The position numbers were made by a program, and so were the translations under genes. Below the pieces are notes generated by a model, which saw nothing but the letters and a program-made list of their open reading frames with translations, did not search any database and had not been told where the DNA came from. A stretch of 41,928 bases of DNA. It comes from Dysgonomonas sp. UBA7710 (GTDB lineage: Bacteria > Bacteroidota > Bacteroidia > Bacteroidales > Dysgonomonadaceae). Location of the stretch: positions 36,362 to 78,289 of the forward strand of contig NZ_DLFW01000001.1 in NCBI RefSeq assembly GCF_002482385.1. Direction: 5' to 3'. Shown here one piece after another: positions 30,839 through 39,153 of this stretch (position 1 is its first letter; every line of letters begins with the position of its first letter).

Positions 30839-32008
30839 TTATTCTTCATATACATTATCCGTCAGCATTTTTCTGATCGCGCCGAAGAAGAAGACCGCAA
30901 GCAATACGAATACGAGTAAGGCTGCATACTGATACATAGAATATCCTACAGGGATGCCATTGAGTGCCTGGTCTACATATATAAGAAAGAAATGACGCAG
31001 AGGGAAAAAGTTGCTCAATGCGCTTAAACTACCATCCATTGCCAACGTGGAAAATGAAAATCCGGTGATGGAGAACGATACCATTCCTATAAGGCTTGCA
31101 ATGCTTAAAGACAAGCGATAGTTGCGGAATATTCCCAATAAGATAACGCCCATTCCCTGCGCTGCCAGAATCAGACAAAAGTAATTCAGGAACATTGGCC
31201 AGAAACCGCTATGCAATGGAAAATTATTGATGTAATAAAATATTGATATGAAAAAGAAGGCAATACCCGTATAGATAATGGTATATGGTAATAATTTTCC
31301 AATGATTACCTTTAATATCGAATTGTCTCCCATTGCCATCAGATAAGATCCCCTACCGGCTTTTATTTCCGAACCGAAACAGGATACTGTAAACATCAGT
31401 ATAATAAGTTGCAGTATTCCGGGCATCAGTATATTATTCAGATATACTGAATAATTGAGCCATGGGTTACCTAAGGGATGTGCATCTATTGTTATCGGTT
31501 GTAGTATAGGCATTATCTGGTTTTCCGTAAAGCCCTTTGCTTCGGCTGTTTGCAGCCCTACGGCTGCTGAGGCAAGTGTAGATATCGTCTTTAAGTCCTG
31601 GAACAGAAGAGAACCGGATATGAGGAATGCATTATTGGTATAATAAACGAGTTTGGGGCGATTCCCCGATATGGCGTCTTCTGTGAAATCTTTCGGGATG
31701 GTTAATATCGCATATATTTCCATTCGTTCCATTTGTTGTCTGGCTTCCCTGAAAGAAAGACTTTTGTACTTGATGTCTGTTTTCTCGAAAGCGTCGAGCT
31801 GGCGGATCAGTGTACGTGTAGTGGTTGTATTGTCAAGGTCTACAACCGCAATAGGAATGCGAGACGGCAGTCCGCTGCTCATCATCCACAACAGTATAAT
31901 CATGGATAGTAACGGCGCGACAAATATTCCCCAGATACATATCTTGGAAGAAGAAATGCGCAGCCATTCTCTTTTGAATATCGCGAATATGCCGGTTTCT
32001 TTGGTCAT
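30839..32008 (-). CDS. ABC-2 type permease of an efflux operon (first permease)
   Basis: The 389-residue protein is a paralogue of the next gene and has the same architecture: TM1 at about 22-44 (ICIWGIFVAPLLSMIILLWMM), an extracytoplasmic domain with VDLDNTTTTRTLIRQLDAFEKTDI and a NRPKLVYYTNNAFLISG segment, then about five membrane helices (about 195-380). The pair probably forms a heterodimeric channel. It lies 91 bases after the HlyD gene; that gap holds repeat words. The substrate is not predictable. Confidence 0.9.
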   Translation of the reverse strand: MTKETGIFAIFKREWLRISSSKICIWGIFVAPLLSMIILLWMMSSGLPSRIPIAVVDLDNTTTTRTLIRQLDAFEKTDIKYKSLSFREARQQMERMEIYAILTIPKDFTEDAISGNRPKLVYYTNNAFLISGSLLFQDLKTISTLASAAVGLQTAEAKGFTENQIMPILQPITIDAHPLGNPWLNYSVYLNNILMPGILQLIILMFTVSCFGSEIKAGRGSYLMAMGDNSILKVIIGKLLPYTIIYTGIAFFFISIFYYINNFPLHSGFWPMFLNYFCLILAAQGMGVILLGIFRNYRLSLSIASLIGMVSFSITGFSFSTLAMDGSLSALSNFFPLRHFFLIYVDQALNGIPVGYSMYQYAALLVFVLLAVFFFGAIRKMLTDNVYEE

Positions 32009-32021
32009 TTTATTCTTTTGA

Positions 32022-32099
32022 TAATTACAAGTTACTACGTCTTGTGAGCAGTTACGAATTATGAGTTATAAGTTGTTAACTGTTTACTGCTAGCTGTTA
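32022..32099. repeat. Intergenic repeat words inside the efflux operon
   Basis: Between the first permease and hlyD lie TTACAAGTTAC, GAGCAGTTACGAATTATGAGTTATAAGTTG and TTAACTGTTTACTGCTAGCTG. These are the same AACTGTTTACTGNTAACTG and GAGTTACGA words as in composite repeat copy A (about 635-656) and in the 33097-33135 gap. Confidence 0.55.
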
Positions 32100-33092
32100 T
32101 TACTCTTTTATAATCAGGGACATTCCCGGAAGCACATCTATCGATTTATCATTGAACCGGGCTTTCACTTCAAACGTTTTACGGTCGTATTGCCCCGTAG
32201 TTTTTGTCGCTTTCCATGCGGCATATGAACCAAGGTCTTTAACATAGTAGACAGTCATCTCTACATCCTGGTCCAGTGCTGGTACATATGCCTTGAATGT
32301 CTTACCCAGATCTTTATAATCTTTCAGGCGGTCTTCGCGAATATTGAATGAACCCCATTTGTCATCCAGTTTGGCTACATTCATTATTGGGGCTCCTGTA
32401 CCTACAAGTTCACCTTCGTTCGGGAATTTTTCAGTTACTTTTCCGTCAGTCGGTGAAATCAGGTAGCTTTCCGATATGTATGAAGCTACTTCTGCAACTG
32501 CGCCTTTTGCCCTCTCCAATAAAGCCAGAGCAGCTTCCTTGTCCTCTCTTTCAGCCCCGTTCACAGCCATATCATACTGTGATTTTGCTGCTTTTTCCGT
32601 AGCGATAGCGGCATTAAGCTGAGCTTCTACTTCGTCCCGTTTTTGGGCTGTTACCACGCCTTTATCATACAGATTTTGTACACGGGTAAATGATTTCTGG
32701 GCTATATCCACACCCACTTTAGCTTTTTGCCACATTTCGTAAGCACCTTGTATTTGCTCTACACGCGCTCCCTTTATGGCCTTCTGGTTTTGTGCGGCAG
32801 CTCCTTGTTCAGCAGCACTTGCCTGGGCCAGTTTGGCATCTATATCCGGGATGCTAAGTATAGCCAGTGTATCTCCCTTTTTTACAAAGCTGCCTTCGTC
32901 GACCAGATATCTGGATATACGCCCCGGAACTTTGCTGGATATACGGACTTCCGTTACATCGGCTTCTCCTTGTATGATATTATCTTCCTGATTCAGGAAA
33001 AAGAAGCCATAAAGGCCCACTACAATGATTATTGTTGCGAAAACCAGTATAGGTATAAGTTTCGACCCTGATTTTTTATTTTCTGTATCCAT
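32100..33092 (-). CDS. HlyD family periplasmic adaptor (membrane fusion protein)
   Basis: The 330-residue adaptor links the inner-membrane permeases to TolC. It has one N-terminal TM (about 12-32), a biotinyl-lipoyl half-motif (VRISSKVPGRISRYLVDEGSFVKKGDTLAIL, about 49-79), a coiled-coil hairpin (about 80-200, rich in Ala, Lys, Glu), the second lipoyl half (SPTDGKVTEKFPNEGELVGTGAPI) and a beta-barrel domain. This is the usual EmrA/YhiI-like type. It lies between TolC (33216-34607) and the permeases, all on the minus strand. Confidence 0.94.
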   Translation of the reverse strand: MDTENKKSGSKLIPILVFATIIIVVGLYGFFFLNQEDNIIQGEADVTEVRISSKVPGRISRYLVDEGSFVKKGDTLAILSIPDIDAKLAQASAAEQGAAAQNQKAIKGARVEQIQGAYEMWQKAKVGVDIAQKSFTRVQNLYDKGVVTAQKRDEVEAQLNAAIATEKAAKSQYDMAVNGAEREDKEAALALLERAKGAVAEVASYISESYLISPTDGKVTEKFPNEGELVGTGAPIMNVAKLDDKWGSFNIREDRLKDYKDLGKTFKAYVPALDQDVEMTVYYVKDLGSYAAWKATKTTGQYDRKTFEVKARFNDKSIDVLPGMSLIIKE

Positions 33093-33096
33093 ATTT

Positions 33097-33135
33097 TAAT
33101 TAGTTACGAGTTACAAGTAAACAAGTTACGAGTTG
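33097..33135. repeat. GAGTTACAAG / AAGTTACGAG repeat words between hlyD and tolC
   Basis: AGTTACGAGTTACAAG and CAAGTTACGAGTTGC are tandem-like words of the same family as 32022-32099. They stand in the upstream half of the hlyD-tolC gap. Confidence 0.5.
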
Positions 33136-33188
33136 CTTGTGCCATTTTTAATTTTTATCTTGCCATTTCTCTTTTATGCTCTCCTTGT

Positions 33189-33215
33189 AACCTCCCCTTG
33201 GGGAGGTTGGTGGGA
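33189..33215. repeat. CCTCCCC-TT-GGGGAGG palindromic repeat, copy 3, at the tolC stop
   Basis: The core CCTCCCCTTGGGGAGG (33191-33206) with a TTGGTGGGA arm ends next to the tolC stop codon complement at 33216-33218. It resembles copies 1 and 2. It lies within the efflux operon and could fold as a hairpin in the message. Confidence 0.75.
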
Positions 33216-34607
33216 TTATAATTTTCGCCCTAACGCTTTATTCAGATATATTTTGCAGAGGATTATATCTATTTGTGCATCTATCTTATCGGAATGCGCG
33301 GCGAGCCATGCTGTATGTGCGGCCATTACATCCGACGCAGCTATAACTCCTTCCTCAAAGCCTGCATTAGCATATCGCAGGTTTTCATCGGCTTTTTCAG
33401 TATTCTTTTGTGTAGATGCCAGTTTTTTGTTTGCCTCGTTCAGTTTATATACTGACTGGTTTATCTGTAAAGTGATTTTCTCTTTAGCTTCAGCCAGTTC
33501 AAATCGTTTAATACGTGTTTCAGCTTTTGCTGCATTTAATTTTGCTGAACTGGAAACGAAATTTAGAGGCACTTTTAGCACCACTCCGACATTCCACATT
33601 CCACCGAATTTTTTCTCAAAACCATCAAATAAATTCGGATTTGTCCAGAGGTAATTGGCTGTAAAAGCCAGATTAGGCATAAAGTCGGCCTGTGCTATCT
33701 TCTCCTGTTTGCCATATATTTTTGTGGCCAGTTCCAAGCTTCTTATTTCAGTCCTGTTGGTTAATGCTTCATCTATATTAGGCATCGTCTCATTTTCTCC
33801 ATTGATAATCAGATTGTCGAGATTTTCATCTTGCAGCGTGATTTCATCGCTGATTTCCAATCCGCATATTTGAGTCAACAGCATCTTGGCAAGGCTAAGT
33901 CCGTTTTCCGCTTTAGTAAGCGTCATTTCCGCCTCGTTCAGTTTTACATTCACGGATAAGCGGTCGGCCTTGGTAACAACACCCTCCTGCTCCATAGCTG
34001 AAATATCAGAGTCCATTTTTTTCATCAGCTCTACATAGGCCCCGGCTAATTTTCTTTTATTTGCAACCGATACTACCTGCCAGTATGCATTATCCACCTC
34101 TACGATTACATCTGTCATCTGGGTTTCTTTCATTGTTTTAGCTAGTTCTTCGGCGTAAGAGCGCAGGTCGTTATAAGCGATTATTTTTCCACCCATAAAT
34201 ATAGGCTGGGTAAGGTTGAAACCGCCTGCCCAAATGTTTTTTATGTCTACTTCGCCCATCTTCCAGATGCCGTCTCTTATATTATCAGGAATGGGTATGG
34301 AAGATATTTCTCCAATAGGTACGGGTAAGGGGATTGCACTGGGTATAGCGGATGATGAGATAAGATGCAGGTTTTTCTGGTTATGCATGTAACCTCCCAG
34401 AAATTGTATTTCAGGAAAGAATTTGGTTAATGCGTCTTTCTTATTGTAATATGCAATCTTTTCCTGCTCCGATGCTATTTTCAGAGCCTTATTGTTTTCT
34501 ATAGCCAACTGCCGGCATTGCTCCAGGCTAAGGAGTTGCTGTGCGGCACTGTTTATATTGAAAACGGATATTAAAAGGAGAATTATTCCACAACTTTTTT
34601 TAATCAT
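33216..34607 (-). CDS. TolC family outer-membrane efflux protein
   Basis: The 463-residue trimeric outer-membrane channel has a signal peptide (MIKKSCGIILLLISVFNINSAAQQ) and the two structural repeats of the outer membrane efflux protein family: long helices with LEQCRQLAIENNKALKIASEQEKIAYYNKK near the N terminus (about 27-57) and a second repeat at about 245-450. It is the first gene of the tolC-hlyD-permease-permease operon. A minus-strand -7 element lies at 34658-34665. There is no TetR or MarR regulator gene beside it. Confidence 0.94.
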   Translation of the reverse strand: MIKKSCGIILLLISVFNINSAAQQLLSLEQCRQLAIENNKALKIASEQEKIAYYNKKDALTKFFPEIQFLGGYMHNQKNLHLISSSAIPSAIPLPVPIGEISSIPIPDNIRDGIWKMGEVDIKNIWAGGFNLTQPIFMGGKIIAYNDLRSYAEELAKTMKETQMTDVIVEVDNAYWQVVSVANKRKLAGAYVELMKKMDSDISAMEQEGVVTKADRLSVNVKLNEAEMTLTKAENGLSLAKMLLTQICGLEISDEITLQDENLDNLIINGENETMPNIDEALTNRTEIRSLELATKIYGKQEKIAQADFMPNLAFTANYLWTNPNLFDGFEKKFGGMWNVGVVLKVPLNFVSSSAKLNAAKAETRIKRFELAEAKEKITLQINQSVYKLNEANKKLASTQKNTEKADENLRYANAGFEEGVIAASDVMAAHTAWLAAHSDKIDAQIDIILCKIYLNKALGRKL

Positions 34608-34657
34608 ACTGGAGTTAATCTAATAAACCTGTAATTGATTGTTTATGCAACTATCTG

Positions 34658-34665
34658 CAAAAGTA
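34658..34665 (-). promoter_or_regulatory. -7 promoter element of the efflux operon
   Basis: On the minus strand TACTTTTG matches TAnnTTTG exactly, 50 bases before the tolC ATG. A matching -33 word is not clear. Confidence 0.55.
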
Positions 34666-34788
34666 TATACATTTTCTAAAATACGATAGCGACAATTAGT
34701 TTTTTACTAATAATTTAACATTTAGTAAAAAAAAAGGTTCATGTCAGGATGCTTTAAGTAGTCATTTACATGTAAATCAAAGGTAACC

Positions 34789-35943
34789 TTAATTAATCAT
34801 CTTTATCCACTTATCTTCACTTTCTGATGATGCTACAACGGTTTCTATAAACTGCATACCTCTCACCCCGTCTTTTACGGTGGGAAAATCAAGATATTCA
34901 GGTTTTGGCTCATTCCCTTTCAGAATACAGTCTAAAGCCAGCGCAAAGTTCCGGTAAATATTAGCGAATGCTTCTATATAGCCTTCGGGATGACCTCCGG
35001 GAACACGTGTATTATGTTGTGAGAGGGATGACATATAGCCCGATCCCGTACGGATTATTTCATTCGGCTTATCGGCCCATTTAAGGATTATGGTATTCGG
35101 CTCTTCCTGTCGCCACGATAAGCCGCCTTTTTCTCCGTAAATACGGATTGTAAGGTCGTTCTCTTCCCCTATAGCTATTTGGGAGGCGGCCAGCATACCT
35201 TTAGCTCCGCCTTTGTAGCGGATCATAACAACCCCGTCGTCATCTAATATACGATTAGGAACGAATGAGTTTAGCTCGGCACATAATTCATCTACTTCCA
35301 GGCCTGAAATATATTCGGCCAGATTGTAAGCATGTACTCCTATATCTCCCATACAACCACCCTTACCGGCCCGCCGGGGGTCTACTCTCCATGCAGCCTG
35401 TTTATTTTCTCCGGCAATATCTTCAGACAACCATCCTTGTGGATATTCCACATATATACGGCGGATTTTACCCAAATCGCCTCTCCGGACACGGTGACGT
35501 GCTTCTTTTATCATCGGATATCCGGTATATGTATGCGTTAATGCAAATAGCAAACCAGTTTTTTCAACCTGTTCTTTCAAACGGTATGCCTGATCTAAGG
35601 TGAAAGTCATCGGCTTATCCAGAACGACATGGAAGCCATTTTCGAGAGCGAGCATCGCGGGTTCGAAATGTAAGTCGTTAGGCGTTACGATAGCGACAAA
35701 ATCCATCCGCTCTCCTTCGGGAAGTAAAGCCTCTTTCTCTATCATCTCAGTAAATGTCCGGTATGCCCGATTCTCAGGAATAAATAAAGCACGGGCGGTA
35801 GCTTTCGTATTCTCGAAAGACGAGCTAAAGCATCCGCATACCAATTCGATTTGCCCATCGAGAAACGCGGCGATACGATGTACAGGACCGATAAAGGAGC
35901 CTTCTCCTCCTCCAATCATTCCCATTCTTATTTTTCGTTCCAT
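34789..35943 (-). CDS. Gfo/Idh/MocA family NAD(P)-dependent oxidoreductase
   Basis: The 384-residue protein has the Rossmann loop GMIGGGEGSFIG (8-19), the catalytic Lys110 in VVLDKP, and the second catalytic motif GDIGVH (Asp200, His204) before the C-terminal alpha/beta domain. The family oxidises or reduces sugars, sugar acids and inositols; the substrate cannot be read from the sequence. It lies 53 bases downstream of the FAD/Fe-S oxidoreductase on the same strand, so the two may be co-transcribed. No other sugar genes are nearby. Confidence 0.92.
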   Translation of the reverse strand: MERKIRMGMIGGGEGSFIGPVHRIAAFLDGQIELVCGCFSSSFENTKATARALFIPENRAYRTFTEMIEKEALLPEGERMDFVAIVTPNDLHFEPAMLALENGFHVVLDKPMTFTLDQAYRLKEQVEKTGLLFALTHTYTGYPMIKEARHRVRRGDLGKIRRIYVEYPQGWLSEDIAGENKQAAWRVDPRRAGKGGCMGDIGVHAYNLAEYISGLEVDELCAELNSFVPNRILDDDGVVMIRYKGGAKGMLAASQIAIGEENDLTIRIYGEKGGLSWRQEEPNTIILKWADKPNEIIRTGSGYMSSLSQHNTRVPGGHPEGYIEAFANIYRNFALALDCILKGNEPKPEYLDFPTVKDGVRGMQFIETVVASSESEDKWIKMIN

Positions 35944-35996
35944 GATGCAGATATTTATATTGCGGTAATTAATATTGAGACATTTGAAAACGGTTT

Positions 35997-38822
35997 TCAG
36001 CGCGTCACTTCGTCTATCAGATAAAAAATAGATTTAAAATTGATGTCGCTGTATTCACTCATTCCTATTTCGCAGGTGCGGCTGGTAGAATACCCGTCTT
36101 TGCAGACGGCAGGAACCTGTTCGGATAGATGCCTTAACCCGTGCTTGTTCAGTTCGGGATAAGTAAAGCCTCTGTCTCCGGCAAATCCGCAGCAGTTACT
36201 TTCTACAAAGGCGACCTCTTTCGAACACATTTTAGCAAGTTGCAGCAACTTTTGTTCCATCCCGATTTTCTTAACAGAGCAGACCGGAAATACAGTTACT
36301 ACTTCCCGTGGGTTATTGACTTGTAGCTTAGGCATTACAAAGTCGATCATAAACTCTATCGGATCGTATATCTTCAGATCTTTATTCGTATAGGCCTCAT
36401 GAAAAGTATAGAAACACGGGCTCATATCGAACAGCACCGGATATTTACCTCCTTCGGATGCTTTATATAATGCGTCTTCCAGTTCCTTAGATTTGCGTGA
36501 GCCTTCCTCTTTCAGTCCTTTACTGCTAAAGGCCATGCCGCAGCACAGATGGTTGATGCCTTCGGGATAGATAATGGTAAAGCCTGCGCGCTGGAGTAGC
36601 TCTTTGGTCTTTTGAGTAAGTTCCATATCTCCTTTTTCATAACCGTTCGATTTGCCCATCGAGCGATTGATACAGGATGGAAAATAAACGACTTTATCGG
36701 CTTGTCCCTCGTTGACTACAGAGTCTTTTATCTTGTGTGCGCCCCTTGGCATATCCTTGTTCCATTTGGGAATGGTCTTGAAGGATGCGGTTCTCATTGC
36801 TGATGCGATGCCTCCCATCAGCGTATCTCCCAATATGGTATGGAAAGCATGTACGAAATTGAGTCCGCCCCGCATCAGAGAGGTGGTTCCTGCCATACGA
36901 TTACCTATATATGAAGCGATACTTTTGGCTGTGCCTGATGCCTCATTATGTCGCAGGTCTTTTATGAACTTACCCGTATCTATCTTTACAGGGCATACCA
37001 GTCCGCAAAGGCCGTCAGTTGCACAGGTTTCGTCCGAATAATATTTCGCGTCGTGCAACATCTGTTTCAGCCGTGCCGGATTTTCTCCCTGTACTTTCAG
37101 CCTTGAAATCTCCCGGGCTATGACAATGCGCTGACGGGGCGATAAGGTCAGGCCTTCGGAGACACAGTTAGGTTCGCAGAAACCGCATTCCATACATTTG
37201 TCTACAATTTCATTTACGGCAGGTAACGGTTTCAGGTTCTCGAGATGTATCTTCGGATTCTCATTGATTACCACACCCGGGTTGATGTGGTGGTAAGGGT
37301 CGAATATCTTCTTTATGCGGAGCATTATCTTGTAGGCAGCTTCGCCCCATTCTTTTTCCACAAAAGGGGCCATATTACGGCCTGTTCCATGCTCGGCTTT
37401 GAGTGAGCCGTCAAACTTGTTGACAACAATATCCGCTAGTTCGTCCATCATATCGGCATAGCGTTGCACTTCGCTCGGCGTACTGAAATCCTGTGAGAAA
37501 TTCAGGTGCAGATTGCCTTCCAGCGCATGTCCGAAAAGGACCGCGTCATGGTATTCATATTTTTTGAACAGAGCTTTCAGGGCAATACATGCTTCCGCGA
37601 GACGGGGTACAGGAAAAGCGACGTCCTCTATGATGCAGGTTGTCCCTGTTTTGCGCAGGCCGCCGACAGAAGAAAGCAGACCTTTACGGGCTTTCCAGTT
37701 GAAATTATATTCTTTCGGGTCGGAAGTAAATCTGTATGGTTGTATAGTAGGAATCGCTTCCACAGCCTTACGTACAGCGGTTTCCCTTGCATCCATATCT
37801 GCTTTTTCGTTTGCCTGTATTTCTACCAGCAACACACAAGCCGTTTCGGGCATTGTACGGAAATAGTCCGGAGCATCAGGATCGTCTTCTACCGAGCGGA
37901 TAGAATCTCTATCCAGTAACTCAACTGCTGAAACAGGGCTTTCACGCAAAAGCGGAACAGCTTCACACGCCAGTTCGATGGTTTCGAATATCATCAGGGC
38001 ACAAGCCTTGTATTTCTCGTCGGTAACGGTATGATAGGTGATATCGGATATAAAAGCGAGTGTACCTTCCGAGCCTATCATCAGGTGTTTGATGATATCG
38101 AAAGGGTCTTGATAGTCCACCAGTGCATTAATGCTATAGCCGGTTGTATTCTTAATCTTGAATTTACGCCTGATGCGTTCGTCTAAAACAGTATCAGACT
38201 TAATATCGTCCCTTAACTGTTCTATTTCCTTTATTATGCCGGGGTGCTTTGCTTTGAATGCCTTTTTGCTCTCCTCGTCGGATGTATCGAGAATGGTGCC
38301 ATCGTAGAGTACAATACGGATGTCGGCAATTGTTTTATATGAGTTCTGAGCCGTACCGCAACACATTCCACTGGCATTGTTGGCGGCTATTCCGCCAATC
38401 ATGGCTGCATTTATTGAGGCAGGGTCGGGACCGATTTTCCGGCCGAAAGGTTGCAGGTAGATATTGGCTCTTGCACCAGTGATTCCGGGTTGCAGTCTGA
38501 TCTTCATACCGTCATCGTCCAGAATGGTATATTTGCGCCATTCGTGAGTTGCTACCATGAGTACGGAATCGGAAATTGCCTGCCCTGAAAGACTTGTGCC
38601 TGCTGCCCGGTATGTTACGGGAAGATTCAAACGTCCGGTTTGGCGGATTACCTCTACGGCTTCCTCTTCGGTATGTACTTGTACTACTATTTTCGGAATC
38701 AGACGGTAAAAGCTCGCATCTGTTCCGTAAGCTAATAATTGCAACGGATTTGTGATAATGCGTTTGACAGGGATTGTCTTCGATAATTCATCTTTTAGTT
38801 GCTGATAATTAGCAGGTAGCAT
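35997..38822 (-). CDS. FAD-binding and (Fe-S)-binding oxidoreductase (D-lactate/glycolate oxidase-like)
   Basis: This 941-residue fusion protein combines a GlcD-like FAD-linked oxidase (FAD-binding domain about 40-260, C-terminal oxidase domain about 270-520) with a GlcF-like iron-sulfur part. The FAD site shows TYRAAGTSLSGQA and IGGIAANNASGMCCG. Two 4Fe-4S clusters are implied by CMECGFCEPNC (from Cys543) and CATDGLCGLVCP (from Cys600). Two CCG motifs follow near 760 and 876 (HLCCGMAF and NCCGFAGDRG). The plan matches E. coli YdiJ and Dld-II type enzymes that oxidise D-2-hydroxyacids and pass electrons to quinone. No signal peptide is visible. The actual substrate is uncertain. Confidence 0.93.
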   Translation of the reverse strand: MLPANYQQLKDELSKTIPVKRIITNPLQLLAYGTDASFYRLIPKIVVQVHTEEEAVEVIRQTGRLNLPVTYRAAGTSLSGQAISDSVLMVATHEWRKYTILDDDGMKIRLQPGITGARANIYLQPFGRKIGPDPASINAAMIGGIAANNASGMCCGTAQNSYKTIADIRIVLYDGTILDTSDEESKKAFKAKHPGIIKEIEQLRDDIKSDTVLDERIRRKFKIKNTTGYSINALVDYQDPFDIIKHLMIGSEGTLAFISDITYHTVTDEKYKACALMIFETIELACEAVPLLRESPVSAVELLDRDSIRSVEDDPDAPDYFRTMPETACVLLVEIQANEKADMDARETAVRKAVEAIPTIQPYRFTSDPKEYNFNWKARKGLLSSVGGLRKTGTTCIIEDVAFPVPRLAEACIALKALFKKYEYHDAVLFGHALEGNLHLNFSQDFSTPSEVQRYADMMDELADIVVNKFDGSLKAEHGTGRNMAPFVEKEWGEAAYKIMLRIKKIFDPYHHINPGVVINENPKIHLENLKPLPAVNEIVDKCMECGFCEPNCVSEGLTLSPRQRIVIAREISRLKVQGENPARLKQMLHDAKYYSDETCATDGLCGLVCPVKIDTGKFIKDLRHNEASGTAKSIASYIGNRMAGTTSLMRGGLNFVHAFHTILGDTLMGGIASAMRTASFKTIPKWNKDMPRGAHKIKDSVVNEGQADKVVYFPSCINRSMGKSNGYEKGDMELTQKTKELLQRAGFTIIYPEGINHLCCGMAFSSKGLKEEGSRKSKELEDALYKASEGGKYPVLFDMSPCFYTFHEAYTNKDLKIYDPIEFMIDFVMPKLQVNNPREVVTVFPVCSVKKIGMEQKLLQLAKMCSKEVAFVESNCCGFAGDRGFTYPELNKHGLRHLSEQVPAVCKDGYSTSRTCEIGMSEYSDINFKSIFYLIDEVTR

Positions 38823-39072
38823 GGCAATAGTTTTTTAGTTGATTGAAAATAAACAGTTTGAAATAAAACAGATGCAAGTTATAAAACATATTTGAGAAAT
38901 CAGTGCTAATAGGAGGTGGATAATAAGGTCTCTATCAAAAATCCTTAAAAAGAAGTTGCAGGTATGATGTGACATCTGTTTTATAAGTATAGTAAATGAT
39001 GGATGGCTGTTTAAAAAAATACAAATCCGATAAATTCCATCTTATTAGTTCTTTAAATACAAGAAAAAAGAC
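38823..39072. other. Spacer upstream of eno, no gene found
   Basis: AT-rich divergent gap between the FAD/Fe-S gene and eno. It carries no clear minus-strand TAnnTTTG element and no repeat copy. A 33-codon frame at 38996-39094 overlaps the eno promoter and is not credible. Confidence 0.5.
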
Positions 39073-39080
39073 TAATTTTG
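39073..39080 (+). promoter_or_regulatory. -7 promoter element of eno
   Basis: TAATTTTG matches TAnnTTTG. The ATG is 73 bases on, after an A-rich leader typical of highly expressed Bacteroidota genes. Confidence 0.6.
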
Positions 39081-39153
39081 TGGGTCAAATTTAAACAGAC
39101 TCTAACAAACGAAAAAACGAAATACATTATTCATTTTTAAACAAATAAAAACA

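Noticed and set aside
38996..39094. 33-codon frame upstream of eno
   Set aside because: It covers the eno -7 element and has no ribosome-binding site or recognisable product.
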